Shown piece by piece: positions 42,094 to 50,950 of a stretch of DNA of 64,000 nt. Below the pieces are notes generated by a model. It saw only the letters and a list, made by a program, of their open reading frames with translations. It was not told the origin of the DNA and made no database searches. Origin of the DNA: Bordetella sp. H567 (GTDB lineage Bacteria > Pseudomonadota > Gammaproteobacteria > Burkholderiales > Burkholderiaceae_B); assembly GCF_001704295.1 (NCBI RefSeq), contig NZ_CP012334.1, forward strand, positions 2,926,084-2,990,083, in the 5' to 3' direction. Every line of letters begins with the position of its first letter. Within the stretch, counting starts at the first letter, position 1. Made by a program: the position numbers and the translations under genes.

Positions 42094-42929
42094 GCATGCC
42101 CCCCCTTGCCGCCTCTCCGGCGCAGCGCGAACAGACCCCACAGCAAGGCCAGCAGCGTGCCCAGGCCGGCGGCGCGGGCCATGGCCATGGCGGCGACGTT
42201 GTAGCGGCCGGTGGCGGGATCGTAGTGCGAGCACAGCAGCACCAGGCGATCGGCCAGGCCGCCCACCTTGCCGCTGGACGCTTCCACCAAGGCCAGCCTG
42301 ACGTCGCGCGCCGAGAAGCCCAGGCCCAGGAAGTAGCGCGAGATGCGCCCCTGCGGCGTCAGGACCACGAAGCCGGCGGGATGATAGTACTGGCCGCTGT
42401 CGGGATCGCGCTGGTAGGGAAATCCGACCGCGTCGGTCAAGGCGGCGATGGCCGCGGGCGTCGCCGTAAGCAGATGCAGATGCGAGGCAAGATCCGTGGC
42501 GCTGCCCGTATTCGTCAGGCCGCGGTAATAGCCATACTTGCGCGCGGCGTCGCCTGGCGTCTCCGTGGGGTCGATGCTGACCGCAACCACCTCGAACGGT
42601 ACGCCGATGCCGCGCACGCGCTCCAGCACGGCATCCATCAGCGTCGAACACAGCACGGGGCAGTGGTAATAGCCCAGCACGAAAATCACCGGCCGCTTGC
42701 CCAGATAGTCGGCCAGGCTCACGGCGCGCCCGTCCTGGTCGCGCAGTCCCTGAGCCGGCGGCAAGGCGCGGCCGGGGTGCTGGCGGAACGCCAGCGCCGC
42801 GGCGTCCGGGGGAGCCGCCGCCATCCTCGCCAGGCACGGCGACACCAGCAGGAGCAGCACCAGCAAGAGCAGCGGCGACCATGCCGCCCGCTCGCGGGAG
42901 GTCCTGGACCACGCGAGCACCCGCCTCAT
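42090..42929 (-). CDS. Sco-family copper chaperone (SCO1/SenC)
   Basis: A 279-residue membrane-anchored thioredoxin-fold protein. An N-terminal membrane segment is at ~17-35, the copper-binding Cys90-x3-Cys94 is in YYHCPVLCSTLM, and the third ligand His lies in SGQYYHPAGF. A second hydrophobic segment near the C-terminus (AAGLGTLLALLWGLFAL) is unusual for Sco proteins and would put both ends in the membrane. It should deliver copper to the CuA site of the adjacent subunit II. Confidence 0.92.
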   Translation of the reverse strand: MRRVLAWSRTSRERAAWSPLLLLVLLLLVSPCLARMAAAPPDAAALAFRQHPGRALPPAQGLRDQDGRAVSLADYLGKRPVIFVLGYYHCPVLCSTLMDAVLERVRGIGVPFEVVAVSIDPTETPGDAARKYGYYRGLTNTGSATDLASHLHLLTATPAAIAALTDAVGFPYQRDPDSGQYYHPAGFVVLTPQGRISRYFLGLGFSARDVRLALVEASSGKVGGLADRLVLLCSHYDPATGRYNVAAMAMARAAGLGTLLALLWGLFALRRRGGKGGHA

Positions 42930-43243
42930 GGACGGGCTCCTTCCGCCACTGCCTGCATGGCCTTGTCCAGCGGGATACGGGCGATACCGGCCTGGCGGTC
43001 GACCCAGCCATAGCCGTCCATCAGTTTGCGCTTGGCCTGCAGATATTGCGCCATGTCGGCCTGGGGCTGGGTTTCCAGCAGCGGGCCGGAAATCCAGGAC
43101 CGGGGCGCGGCGGTCTGGCCAGGCGGACGGTCGTCGTCCCACCGCGAAGTCAAGCGTATTGCGCCCGCGACGACCACCACCAGGACGACGATCGCGCCGA
43201 TGCCGATGCGGGCCACGCGCCGTACGTCGATGCCGTCACGCAT
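42926..43243 (-). CDS. Small membrane protein of the ACIII/caa3 cluster, unknown function
   Basis: A 105-residue protein from ATG 43243. It has one membrane helix at ~12-29 and a hydrophilic tail ending DGYGWVDRQAGIARIPLDKA (77-96). I recall similar tails in small proteins encoded just before Sco genes in ACIII/caa3 clusters, but no function is established to my knowledge. It overlaps the Sco gene by ATGA. It may assist oxidase assembly or copper delivery. Confidence 0.8.
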   Translation of the reverse strand: MRDGIDVRRVARIGIGAIVVLVVVVAGAIRLTSRWDDDRPPGQTAAPRSWISGPLLETQPQADMAQYLQAKRKLMDGYGWVDRQAGIARIPLDKAMQAVAEGARP

Positions 43244-43281
43244 GTTTACCGTCCTCCATTGCGAAACGTATGCCGATGCGG

Positions 43282-44463
43282 TCACGCATGCTTGCCCTCC
43301 TCCGCCGCCTGTTCCGCGCGGACAACAGGCGGCAGCGCCGTGGGAAACAGCATGGACGCGGCCAGCGTCACCAGCCCCATGCCGCCCAGCGCAAGTGCCA
43401 GCATCCAGGCGGCATGCGCGCTTACCGGCTCCCCGGACGCGCCGACCGACGGCAACACCCACCATGCGGTCTGACCTACGGCGACGGCCAGCAAAAGGCC
43501 CGCGACCGCGCGCAATCCCCCCGCGGACCGCTTGAAGGCGTGGGAAAGCAGCAAAGGCACCGGCACGGCGAATCCCGCCACCACCAAGGCGATGCCCATG
43601 GCTTCCCAGGCACCGTGCAGGCGCGGCAGATACCAGGAAATTTCGGCCGGCAGGTTCTCTGCCCAGATGATCTGGAACTGGGTGAAGGCCAGGTAGGCCC
43701 AGGTCAGCACGTACATCAGCAGCAGGTTGCCCAGGTCGCCGCGCACGCCGCTGGACGAGCGGCGCGCGCCCACCCATGCGGCCGCCGCCATCGCGGCTTG
43801 CAGCTGGGCGGTCAGGATCACGAAGCCGAACGCGGTCGAATACCATTCCGGCGTCAGCGACATCAGCAAGTCGACGGCAACGATGCTGATCGTGAACGCA
43901 TACAGCAGCAGGCCCGTTGCCGCATAGCCGGCGCGCCGGGACGCGCCCCGCCCGGCCCCGTCGATACGCGCCAGGATGCTCCACAGGGCGGCGCATGCCA
44001 GGACACGCAGCGCCATGCCCGCATGCGTGAACCAGAAATGCCGGAATGCCGGCTCGGTCGCCGTGTCGAGCCAGCCGGCGCGCGCCCAGGGATAGATGAG
44101 CCCGGGCCAGGCCAGCACGGGCAGTATCAGGATGCCCACGGCCGGGACGGCCGCTCGCAGGCGGTCCAAGGGGACCGCGATCGGGACGATCCACGCGCCC
44201 CCCGTCAGGCGCTGCAGCCACAGCGTGGCCTGCGCGCCCAGTGCCAGCCCCATCCAGAACCACCAGGCGGTCAACCAGGCGGCCAGGAAGCCGCGGGCGT
44301 CCAGGAACGCCCCAAGCGCGCAGAGCGCCAGCAGAACGATGCCGGCGCAAAGCGGCGCCAGACCGCGGCGCCGCAGCGTATCCGCCTCGCGACGCACCTG
44401 CGTATCCGTATCGGGGCGCCTGCGCGTATCCGTCTCGCGGCGCTTGCCCGGGTCCATGCTCAT
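43282..44463 (-). CDS. actF: Alternative complex III subunit ActF (quinol:cytochrome c oxidoreductase membrane subunit)
   Basis: A 393-residue integral membrane protein with about ten hydrophobic segments. Its features fit the ActF/ActC-like quinone-binding subunits: AFRHFWFTHAGMALRVLA, then YAFTISIVAVDLLMSLTPEW, then FTQFQIIWAENLPAEISWYL. The first ~32 residues are an unusual charged repeat (RRETDT, RRRPDTDT, RREADT) not expected in the family. Its start overlaps the ActE stop by ATGA. Confidence 0.88.
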   Translation of the reverse strand: MSMDPGKRRETDTRRRPDTDTQVRREADTLRRRGLAPLCAGIVLLALCALGAFLDARGFLAAWLTAWWFWMGLALGAQATLWLQRLTGGAWIVPIAVPLDRLRAAVPAVGILILPVLAWPGLIYPWARAGWLDTATEPAFRHFWFTHAGMALRVLACAALWSILARIDGAGRGASRRAGYAATGLLLYAFTISIVAVDLLMSLTPEWYSTAFGFVILTAQLQAAMAAAAWVGARRSSSGVRGDLGNLLLMYVLTWAYLAFTQFQIIWAENLPAEISWYLPRLHGAWEAMGIALVVAGFAVPVPLLLSHAFKRSAGGLRAVAGLLLAVAVGQTAWWVLPSVGASGEPVSAHAAWMLALALGGMGLVTLAASMLFPTALPPVVRAEQAAEEGKHA

Positions 44464-45107
44464 GGGCTGCCCCCGGACGTCATTGCCGACTGCGCCTGGC
44501 CCCGCACATCGGGCGGCAGCTTCGACACCTGGGCATGCTGGCTGAGCTGCAAGGCCCGCACGAAGGCCACGATGGCCCAGCGGTCCTCCGGCCGGATGCG
44601 GTTGCCGTACGGCGCCATCACGCCATAGCCGTTGCTGATGACGTCGTAGATATGGCGGTCCGGCACGCCGCGCAGCCGGTCGCTGTGATAGGTGGGCGGC
44701 GCCGGAAAGCCCCGCTCGACGATGCGGCCGTCCCCATCGCCCACGGGGCTATGGCATGGCATGCAGTACACGCCATAGAGTGTCTGGCCCTGCTTGAGCA
44801 TCGCCGGCGTGACTGGATCCGGCAGGGAAGTCGCGCCCTGCGCCCGCGCATCGCGGCTGACGTCCTCGGTCCCTTCCCTGCCGCTGGTCGTATCGGCCTG
44901 GCTGCCGCGCGCGTAGGCCTGCGTGCCGGGCGGCGGCGTGCGCGACATGGCCCCGTCCGGAAAAAGCGGACTCGCGCGGTAAGGCTTGCCGCGCGGCTGG
45001 TCGTACATGTTCTGCGCCGCGCGTTCGCAGCCGGCCAGCAGCGACGCCAGCAGGCAAGCCAGGGACAGGGCTCGCATGGCCGGCCAGGTCGCGCCCAGGC
45101 ACTTCAT
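44460..45107 (-). CDS. actE: Alternative complex III subunit ActE, monoheme cytochrome c
   Basis: A 215-residue lipoprotein cytochrome. The lipobox LLAGC gives Cys27. CMPCH at 115-119 binds heme c, with a late Met ligand in NGYGVMAPYGNRI. RPEDRWAIVAFVRALQLSQ near residue 177 is typical of ActE and related cytochromes. It carries electrons from ActA/ActB toward the caa3 oxidase at the periplasmic face. An internal Met11 is an alternative start that leaves the signal intact. Confidence 0.92.
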   Translation of the reverse strand: MKCLGATWPAMRALSLACLLASLLAGCERAAQNMYDQPRGKPYRASPLFPDGAMSRTPPPGTQAYARGSQADTTSGREGTEDVSRDARAQGATSLPDPVTPAMLKQGQTLYGVYCMPCHSPVGDGDGRIVERGFPAPPTYHSDRLRGVPDRHIYDVISNGYGVMAPYGNRIRPEDRWAIVAFVRALQLSQHAQVSKLPPDVRGQAQSAMTSGGSP

Positions 45108-45652
45108 GCCGGCACCTCGCGGACCGCGATGGGTTGCTGCCGTGCCAGCACCGCGCGCGCGGCATGGCAGGCCTCATCGTCTTGCGTGCATCCTTCCGGC
45201 AGCCGCACGCAAAGGAAAAACCGATCGCGGCTGGCCAGATCGAAGTCCGGCGTCGCGAAGACGGGGTGGTTCAACCGCGGCAGGCCATTTGCCCAGAGCA
45301 TCGACACCACGGCGAAGATCGCCGCGCACAGGATGGTCAGCTCGAAAGTCACCGGGATGAACATGGGCCAGCTGTGCAGCGGCCGGCCGCCTACGTTGAT
45401 GGGATAGGACTGGGTCGCCGCGTACCACTGCATGAAGTACCCGCCTGTCCCGCCCAGGATGCCGCCGGCCAGCGTCGCGCGCGGCACCGCGCGGCTGCCG
45501 GTAAAGCCCACGGCCTCCGGCAGTTCCGGCACTGCGAAGGGGGCATAGGCCTCGATGTCCGCGTGGCCCTGTTCGCGCACGGCGCGCGCCGCCCGCACCA
45601 GGGCATCGGGCTGGCGGAATTCCGCCATCAGGCCGTACAGGCGCGGCTTCAT
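45104..45652 (-). CDS. actD: Alternative complex III subunit ActD (DUF3341)
   Basis: A 182-residue protein. It opens with LYGLMAEFRQPDALVRAARA and IEAYAPFAVPELPEAVG, then has two membrane helices (~58-78 and ~95-120) around the NVGGRPLHSWPMFIPVTFEL loop, matching the DUF3341 family that defines ActD. It lies in the standard order between ActC and ActE with ATGA overlaps on both sides. Its role is structural in the membrane part of ACIII. Confidence 0.94.
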   Translation of the reverse strand: MKPRLYGLMAEFRQPDALVRAARAVREQGHADIEAYAPFAVPELPEAVGFTGSRAVPRATLAGGILGGTGGYFMQWYAATQSYPINVGGRPLHSWPMFIPVTFELTILCAAIFAVVSMLWANGLPRLNHPVFATPDFDLASRDRFFLCVRLPEGCTQDDEACHAARAVLARQQPIAVREVPA

Positions 45653-47070
45653 GCGTCCGGCCTCCGCGATGCGGGGGCGCCCGCGGGTGGCGTCGGAGCG
45701 CCGCCTGCGCCGGCCGCGGCCGGCCCACGCGTTTCGTATTCCATTTCGCGCACCTCGCTCATGGAGATCATCGGCAGGAAGCGCAGGAACAGCAGGAACA
45801 ACCAGGCGAACATGCCGATCGACGCGAACAGGAAGGTCCAATCCCAGGCGGTGGGCACGAACATGCCCCAGGCCGATGGCATGAAGTCCCGATGCGTGCT
45901 TTGCACGACGATCAGGAAGCGCTCCATCCACATGCCCAGATTGATGACGATGCTGATGGCGAACAGCCACGCCGGGCTGGTGCGGACGCGCCGGCTCCAC
46001 AACACCTGGGGGATCAGCACATTGCAGACGATGACGGCCCAGTACACTGGCGCGTAGGCGCCCGTCCAGCGGTCCATGGTCATGGCGATCTCGAATTCGT
46101 CGCCGCCATAGAAGGACATGAACGCTTCCGAGACATAGCCATAGGCCACCATGGCGCCCGTGGCCAGCAGCACGCGCGCGGCCAGCGACAGGTGCCGGAT
46201 CGTGATCAGGTCGTGTAGCCGGAAGTAATGCCGCAGCGGGATCGCCAGGGTCAACACCATCGCGAAGCCGGAGTACAGCGCGCCCGCCACGAAGTACGGC
46301 GGAAAAATGGTGGAGTGATAGCCCGGTGTGTTGCCGATCGCGAAATCCAGCGAGACCACCGTATGCACGGAGACCACCAGGGGAGTGGCCAGCCCCGCCA
46401 GGAGCAGATAGGCGCTTTCATAACGAGCCCAATGGCGCGCGTCGCCGCGCCATCCCAGGGCGAACAGGCCGTAGGCGATCTGTTTCGCGCGGCCGCGGGC
46501 GCGGTCGCGCAGCGTCGCCAGGTCCGGGATCAGGCCGACATACCAGAACATCAGCGAGACCAGCAGATAGGTGCTGATGGCGAAGATGTCCCACACCAGC
46601 GGACTGCGCCACTGCGGCCACAGGTTCATGCGGTCCGGATACGGCAGCAGCCAGTAGGCAAACCAGGGGCGGCCCAGGTGCAGGATGGGAAACAGGCCGG
46701 CGATGCTCGCGGCGAACAGCGTCATGGCCTCCGCGAAGCGATTGATGGAGGTGCGCCATTGCTGCCGCAAGAGCAACAGCACCGCGGAAATGAAGGTGCC
46801 GGCGTGGCCGATACCGATCCACCAGACGAAATTGCCCAGCGCGTATCCCCACGCCACCGGAATGTTCACCCCCCACAGCCCCACCCCGACGACGAACAGC
46901 CAGGCGCTGGCGGCGCAGAACACCAGCGTGGCGGCGAAGGTGACCAGGAACAAGGCCCGCCAGCGCCAATGCGTGCGCCATCCGGCGCGCCATCCCGCCG
47001 GGCCGGCCCGGCGGCGCGCCAGGACGATGTCGGAGATGCGATCGGTGATGCTGGCGTAGGTATCAGGCAT
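45649..47070 (-). CDS. actC: Alternative complex III subunit ActC (NrfD/PsrC-like)
   Basis: A 473-residue membrane protein with about ten helices of the NrfD/PsrC fold. It has PVAWGYALGNFVWWIGIGHA near the first quinone-side helix, FPILHLGRPWFAYWLLP, and WGMFVPTAWDWTFLFASIG. It holds the quinol-oxidation site on the periplasmic side. I chose ATG 47070 (MPDTYASI), which gives an eight-base overlap with ActB; the upstream ATG 47097 is inside the ActB gene and less likely. Confidence 0.93.
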   Translation of the reverse strand: MPDTYASITDRISDIVLARRRAGPAGWRAGWRTHWRWRALFLVTFAATLVFCAASAWLFVVGVGLWGVNIPVAWGYALGNFVWWIGIGHAGTFISAVLLLLRQQWRTSINRFAEAMTLFAASIAGLFPILHLGRPWFAYWLLPYPDRMNLWPQWRSPLVWDIFAISTYLLVSLMFWYVGLIPDLATLRDRARGRAKQIAYGLFALGWRGDARHWARYESAYLLLAGLATPLVVSVHTVVSLDFAIGNTPGYHSTIFPPYFVAGALYSGFAMVLTLAIPLRHYFRLHDLITIRHLSLAARVLLATGAMVAYGYVSEAFMSFYGGDEFEIAMTMDRWTGAYAPVYWAVIVCNVLIPQVLWSRRVRTSPAWLFAISIVINLGMWMERFLIVVQSTHRDFMPSAWGMFVPTAWDWTFLFASIGMFAWLFLLFLRFLPMISMSEVREMEYETRGPAAAGAGGAPTPPAGAPASRRPDA

Positions 47071-50000
47071 CGTCCGGCTCCAGGCGGGCGTCGGCATCCG
47101 CCTGCCGCGCCAGGTAACGCGTGCGGGGACGCGTATTCAGTTCCTCCAGCAGTGTATAGGCGCGGGGCGAGGCGCGCGTGGCATTCACGCGGCTGCCGGC
47201 CTCGTTCAAGTTGCCGAACACGATGGCCTGCGTGGGGCACACGGCCTCGCACGCGGTGACGACCTCGCCGTCGCGCAGCGGCCGGTCTTCCTTCTGCGCG
47301 CGGATGCGCGCGCGGCTGATCCGCTGCACGCAATACGTGCACTTTTCCATGACGCCGCGCTGGCGTACCGTGACGTCGGGGTTTTGATGCGCGGCGGCAT
47401 CCTCGGAACGATCGGAATACTCGAAAAAATTGAAGCGCCTGACCTTGTATGGGCAGTTGTTCGAGCAGAAGCGTGTCCCCACGCACCGGTTGTACACCTG
47501 CGCGTTCAGGCCCTCGGCATCGTGCACCGTGGCGCCGACCGGGCACACCAGCTCGCAAGGCGCGTTTTCGCAATGCATGCAAGGTACCGGCTGGAACAAG
47601 GTCTTGCGCGCTTCGCGGTAGACGTCCACCCGCACCCAATGCATGACGCGGCCACGCCGCACCTCTTCCGCGCCCACCACGGGGATATTGTTCTCGGCCT
47701 GGCACGCGGCGGTGCACGCATTGCAGCCGATGCACTTGTCCAGGTCGATCGTCATGGCCCAGGCGTAGTCCGGGTATTCCACCTCCGGGTACAGCGTGGG
47801 CTCGGGGCCTTCGGGCTTTTTGCCGGCCTTTTCCCCCGGCTGCGCCGCGCTCCCTGCCGGGGACGCCGCCTTCGCGGGCGGGATTGCCCCGATGTCCTCC
47901 ACGCGCACGATATCGCGGCCGTGCGTGGACATCTCGGTCTGCACATGGGCGAACGCGTGCGTGCGGCCGGTGCGTTCCATCGCGACGGCCACGGCCGGCA
48001 GCGGCATGCCCGCGCCGTCGCTGCCTTGCAGCACGTAGGCATCGAAGCCGACGCCATCGCCCACGCGGCCGGCGTGCCGGCGCCCATACCCCAGGTGGAG
48101 GGTCACCGCGTTTTCGGCATGGCCTTCCAGTATGTGCACCGGGCCGCCCACGGTTGCGCCGTGGTCCGCCGTCAGCCGCACCACATCGCCCGTGGCCAGA
48201 CCATGGGCCCGCGCCGTCTGCGGCCCGATGAATACCGCGTTGTCCCAGACCAGGCGGGTCAGCGGACGCGGCAGTTCCTGCAGCCACGCGTTATTGGCGT
48301 CCGCGCCTGCGCCCAGATAAGGGTCCGGGATGACCTGGGCGATCAGTTGGCCAGGCGTGCGCCGCGCGGGGTCGGGTAGCGTGAACGGGCCGCCACCCCT
48401 TGGAGGCTGATCGCCTTGCGGCCCCGCTGGAGCGCCCTGCGGCGGGCGCTGCGCGCTTGCCGGCGCGGCGGCCACAGGCGCAACGCCAGGATTTCCGGCG
48501 CTGGAGGGCGACGCGCCGTCCACCTGCCCTGCCCGCAAGGCCGCGGGCCACCGCTGCTCGAAATCCGTGCCCCAGCGCGCCTGCCACGTCTGGCGGACTT
48601 CCGCGTGCGCATCCGCCTCCGCGCCATCCAGCAGCACTCGTAGCAGCGTGTGCGGCGTATGCCCGCCATGCAGCGGCGCGATCATCGGCTGCTGGATCGT
48701 CGGCGTGCCGTCCCAGGCCAGCGCGTCGCTCCAGCTTTCCAGCTCGTGGGCACGCGGTATGTGCCAGGTAGAGGCGCGCGCCGTCTCGTCGCGATAAAGC
48801 CCCAGGTGCATCGACAGCGGCACGCGTCGCAGCGCGTCGGCGAAGCGCTGCGCGCCGGGGCTGTCGTAGACGGGGTTGGTATCGATCAGGACCAGGGTGT
48901 CGACGCGGCCGTCGCGCATGTCGGCGAGCAGCGCGCCCATGCCGGGCACCGCCTGCGTCCGGACCGGCATGACCGACTTGCCCGCGGCGCCCAGATGGGC
49001 GTTGATGGACCACGCCAGCGCATGGTCTTCCACCGACAGCGCGGGCCCGGCCGCGACCAGCGCGGCGCCGCCGTGCTTCTTCAGTTCATCGGCGAGGCGG
49101 GATTCCCAAGGTGCGCCCTGTCCTTCCGGCGCCGGCGCGCCCGGCACGCCCAGCGCATGGGCCAGGCGACGCAGCACCGCGCCCATGGCAGCGGGCGTCA
49201 TGGCCCAGCGCTGGTCGGCCATCGCGCCGGTCAGGCCGGGCATGGCCTCCATGGCGTAAAGGCGCAGGCGCGGCCGCGATGCGCGGGCGGCGGCCTGCGC
49301 GTCGCTGGGCGCACCGGCCGGCGCGGCATCGCCGCGGCCGCGCGCGAAGTCCCGGGCGTAGCGCACACCGGCCGGCGTATCCATGAAGAGGTCGGCGCCC
49401 ACGGCCAGGACGACGCTGGCCTGGTCCAGGCGATACAGGGCATGCGCGGGATATCCCAGCGCCTGCCGTGCACCGGCTTCGGCGGCGGCATCATGCAGCG
49501 GATCGTGCCGATAGCGCCGCATATTGGGATAGCGCGCCGCCAGCGCGTCCAGTTGCCGCGCCAATGTCGGCGAGGTGCTACCGCCGGTCAATATCCGCAG
49601 GCCCGCGCCCCCGTCGGCCGCATGGACGCCAAGGCGCTCCACCAGCGCGTCGCGCGCCGCTGTCCAATCCGACACCGCCTCGCCCCGCATCACCGTGCGC
49701 GAGCGATCCGGATCCCACAATTGCAGGATGGCCCCCTGGGCCCAGGCGCTGGTCGCGCCCTGGCTCATGGGATGCAGCGGATTGCCTTCGATCTTGGTGG
49801 GCCGGCCCATATGGGTTTCCACCAATACCGGCTGGGCGTAACCGCCCCGGGTCACCGCGCTGGCATAGAAAACCGGTTCATCGCCCGGACCGCCCTCCGG
49901 CATATGCGCATAAGGAACGATCGCTTCGTCAGGGGGGCCGCTGCAGCCCGCCGCGGCCAGCGCCGCGGAAGCTGCCATCCATTTCAGCAGTGTCCGGCGC

Positions 50001-50083
50001 GCCGGATCGTCCGGCCCAGCAAGCGCGGCGCGGGCATCTTCCCCGGGATCGTCCGTAGCGTGATGGATAGGAATGGTACGCAT
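47063..50083 (-). CDS. actB: Alternative complex III subunit ActB (molybdopterin-oxidoreductase-like and Fe-S fusion)
   Basis: A 1006-residue periplasmic protein. A Tat-type signal (RRTLLKWMAASAALAAAGC) lies at ~29-47. A molybdopterin-oxidoreductase-like domain that in ActB proteins carries no molybdenum fills ~60-760. The C-terminal Fe-S domain has four Cys clusters (CIGCNACTAAC near 780, CMHCENAPCELVCP, CVGTRFCSNNCP, CTYCVQR/CEAVCP). An Ala/Pro/Gly-rich linker at about 522-562 is longer than expected. It passes electrons from the quinol site to the ActA hemes. Confidence 0.94.
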   Translation of the reverse strand: MRTIPIHHATDDPGEDARAALAGPDDPARRTLLKWMAASAALAAAGCSGPPDEAIVPYAHMPEGGPGDEPVFYASAVTRGGYAQPVLVETHMGRPTKIEGNPLHPMSQGATSAWAQGAILQLWDPDRSRTVMRGEAVSDWTAARDALVERLGVHAADGGAGLRILTGGSTSPTLARQLDALAARYPNMRRYRHDPLHDAAAEAGARQALGYPAHALYRLDQASVVLAVGADLFMDTPAGVRYARDFARGRGDAAPAGAPSDAQAAARASRPRLRLYAMEAMPGLTGAMADQRWAMTPAAMGAVLRRLAHALGVPGAPAPEGQGAPWESRLADELKKHGGAALVAAGPALSVEDHALAWSINAHLGAAGKSVMPVRTQAVPGMGALLADMRDGRVDTLVLIDTNPVYDSPGAQRFADALRRVPLSMHLGLYRDETARASTWHIPRAHELESWSDALAWDGTPTIQQPMIAPLHGGHTPHTLLRVLLDGAEADAHAEVRQTWQARWGTDFEQRWPAALRAGQVDGASPSSAGNPGVAPVAAAPASAQRPPQGAPAGPQGDQPPRGGGPFTLPDPARRTPGQLIAQVIPDPYLGAGADANNAWLQELPRPLTRLVWDNAVFIGPQTARAHGLATGDVVRLTADHGATVGGPVHILEGHAENAVTLHLGYGRRHAGRVGDGVGFDAYVLQGSDGAGMPLPAVAVAMERTGRTHAFAHVQTEMSTHGRDIVRVEDIGAIPPAKAASPAGSAAQPGEKAGKKPEGPEPTLYPEVEYPDYAWAMTIDLDKCIGCNACTAACQAENNIPVVGAEEVRRGRVMHWVRVDVYREARKTLFQPVPCMHCENAPCELVCPVGATVHDAEGLNAQVYNRCVGTRFCSNNCPYKVRRFNFFEYSDRSEDAAAHQNPDVTVRQRGVMEKCTYCVQRISRARIRAQKEDRPLRDGEVVTACEAVCPTQAIVFGNLNEAGSRVNATRASPRAYTLLEELNTRPRTRYLARQADADARLEPDDA

Positions 50084-50094
50084 GGCGCCCCCGG

Positions 50095-50745
50095 TCAGCG
50101 ATGGCACGTCGTGCAGCTGGTCATGCGATCCTCGCTTTCGAAGTGGTAGATGCGCCGCAGCGATGCGACATCGTCGTCCGAGAGCGCAGGCGGATCGCGC
50201 ATGGCGAATACCTTGTCGGGCGGCCCCACTCTTTTGTCCGGCGCGCGATGGCAATCCAGGCACCACTGCATTTCCAGCGGCTGGTTGCGCACCAGCTGCG
50301 GCATCTGGTCCACCCGGCCATGGCAGGTCCCGCAGGCCACGCCCTTGGCGACATGCACGCTGTGATCGAAATACACGAAGTCGGGCAAATCGTAGACGCG
50401 GTTCCAATGTATGGGTATGCCGGTCGCCGCGCTGGCATGCAGCGGCGCCAGCACGGGCGCGTCCTTGAACAATACCGCGTGGCAGGTCAGGCAGATTTCG
50501 GCCGAAGGCATGCCGGCTGACGCGGAGGTCTGCACCGACACATGGCAATAACGACAATCGATGCCGTCATCGCCGACGTGATGCTTGTGGCTGAAGGGTA
50601 TGGGCTGGGCGACCGCGACGCCGCCGGCCACGGGCGCATTCATCTGCCAGACGACCACTGCGATCGACACGGCGAGAAGTCCCGCGGTGCCTATCAGCAC
50701 CAGCTTTACGCACAGGACTGCGGCTTTATCGAATACCTGGCTCAT
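50095..50745 (-). CDS. actA: Alternative complex III subunit ActA, pentaheme cytochrome c
   Basis: A 216-residue cytochrome from ATG 50745. A single membrane anchor is at ~10-33, followed by five CxxCH sites at residues 64 (CRYCH), 85 (CLTCH), 138 (CGTCH), 162 (CLDCH) and 211 (CTTCH), the normal heme count of ActA. FSHKHHVGDDGIDCRYCH is typical of the family. It is the first gene of the operon; 272 bases with several inverted repeats lie upstream. The open frame extends to 50859 but encodes no sensible N-terminus there. Confidence 0.95.
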   Translation of the reverse strand: MSQVFDKAAVLCVKLVLIGTAGLLAVSIAVVVWQMNAPVAGGVAVAQPIPFSHKHHVGDDGIDCRYCHVSVQTSASAGMPSAEICLTCHAVLFKDAPVLAPLHASAATGIPIHWNRVYDLPDFVYFDHSVHVAKGVACGTCHGRVDQMPQLVRNQPLEMQWCLDCHRAPDKRVGPPDKVFAMRDPPALSDDDVASLRRIYHFESEDRMTSCTTCHR

Positions 50746-50789
50746 TGCCCCATGCGGCTGTCTGCTGCGCCCTTGAAGAAATCCTGGGG

Positions 50790-50832
50790 GTTTTTCAGCC
50801 GGGGACGATACCCGGCAAAGACCCTGAAAAAC
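50790..50832. repeat. Nested inverted repeat in the act operon leader
   Basis: GTTTTTCAG (50790-50798) and CTGAAAAAC (50824-50832) are perfect 9-bp arms; CCGGG (50799-50803) and CCCGG (50811-50815) pair inside. It lies 45-87 bases upstream of actA. It may be an operator or, in RNA, a leader stem. Confidence 0.5.
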
Positions 50833-50859
50833 ACGGAAAAATCGCGCGCAGCACAGCAA

Positions 50860-50881
50860 GCGCCGTGCCTTCGCACGGCGC
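50860..50881. repeat. Perfect 9-bp hairpin upstream of the act operon
   Basis: On the minus strand GCGCCGTGC and GCACGGCGC pair around the four-base loop GAAG. It is 115 bases upstream of actA. There is no T-tract after it on the minus strand. Together with the nested repeat at 50790 it makes a heavily structured leader or regulatory region. Confidence 0.5.
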
Positions 50882-50921
50882 CATTCATTCAGCTTTTCGT
50901 CAATCGACAGGGGCGTGTCGT

Positions 50922-50950
50922 AAGGCGGCGCGATGCTTGCAAGCCGCCTT
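50922..50950 (-). terminator. Possible terminator between FAH-fold gene and act operon
   Basis: AAGGCGGC (50922-50929) and GCCGCCTT (50943-50950) form 8-bp arms around a 13-base loop. A second stem, GCGGCGG/CCGCCGC (51002-51017), begins right after the stop of the FAH-fold gene. Neither has a clear T-tract, but two stems in succession suggest separation of the two transcripts. Confidence 0.35.
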
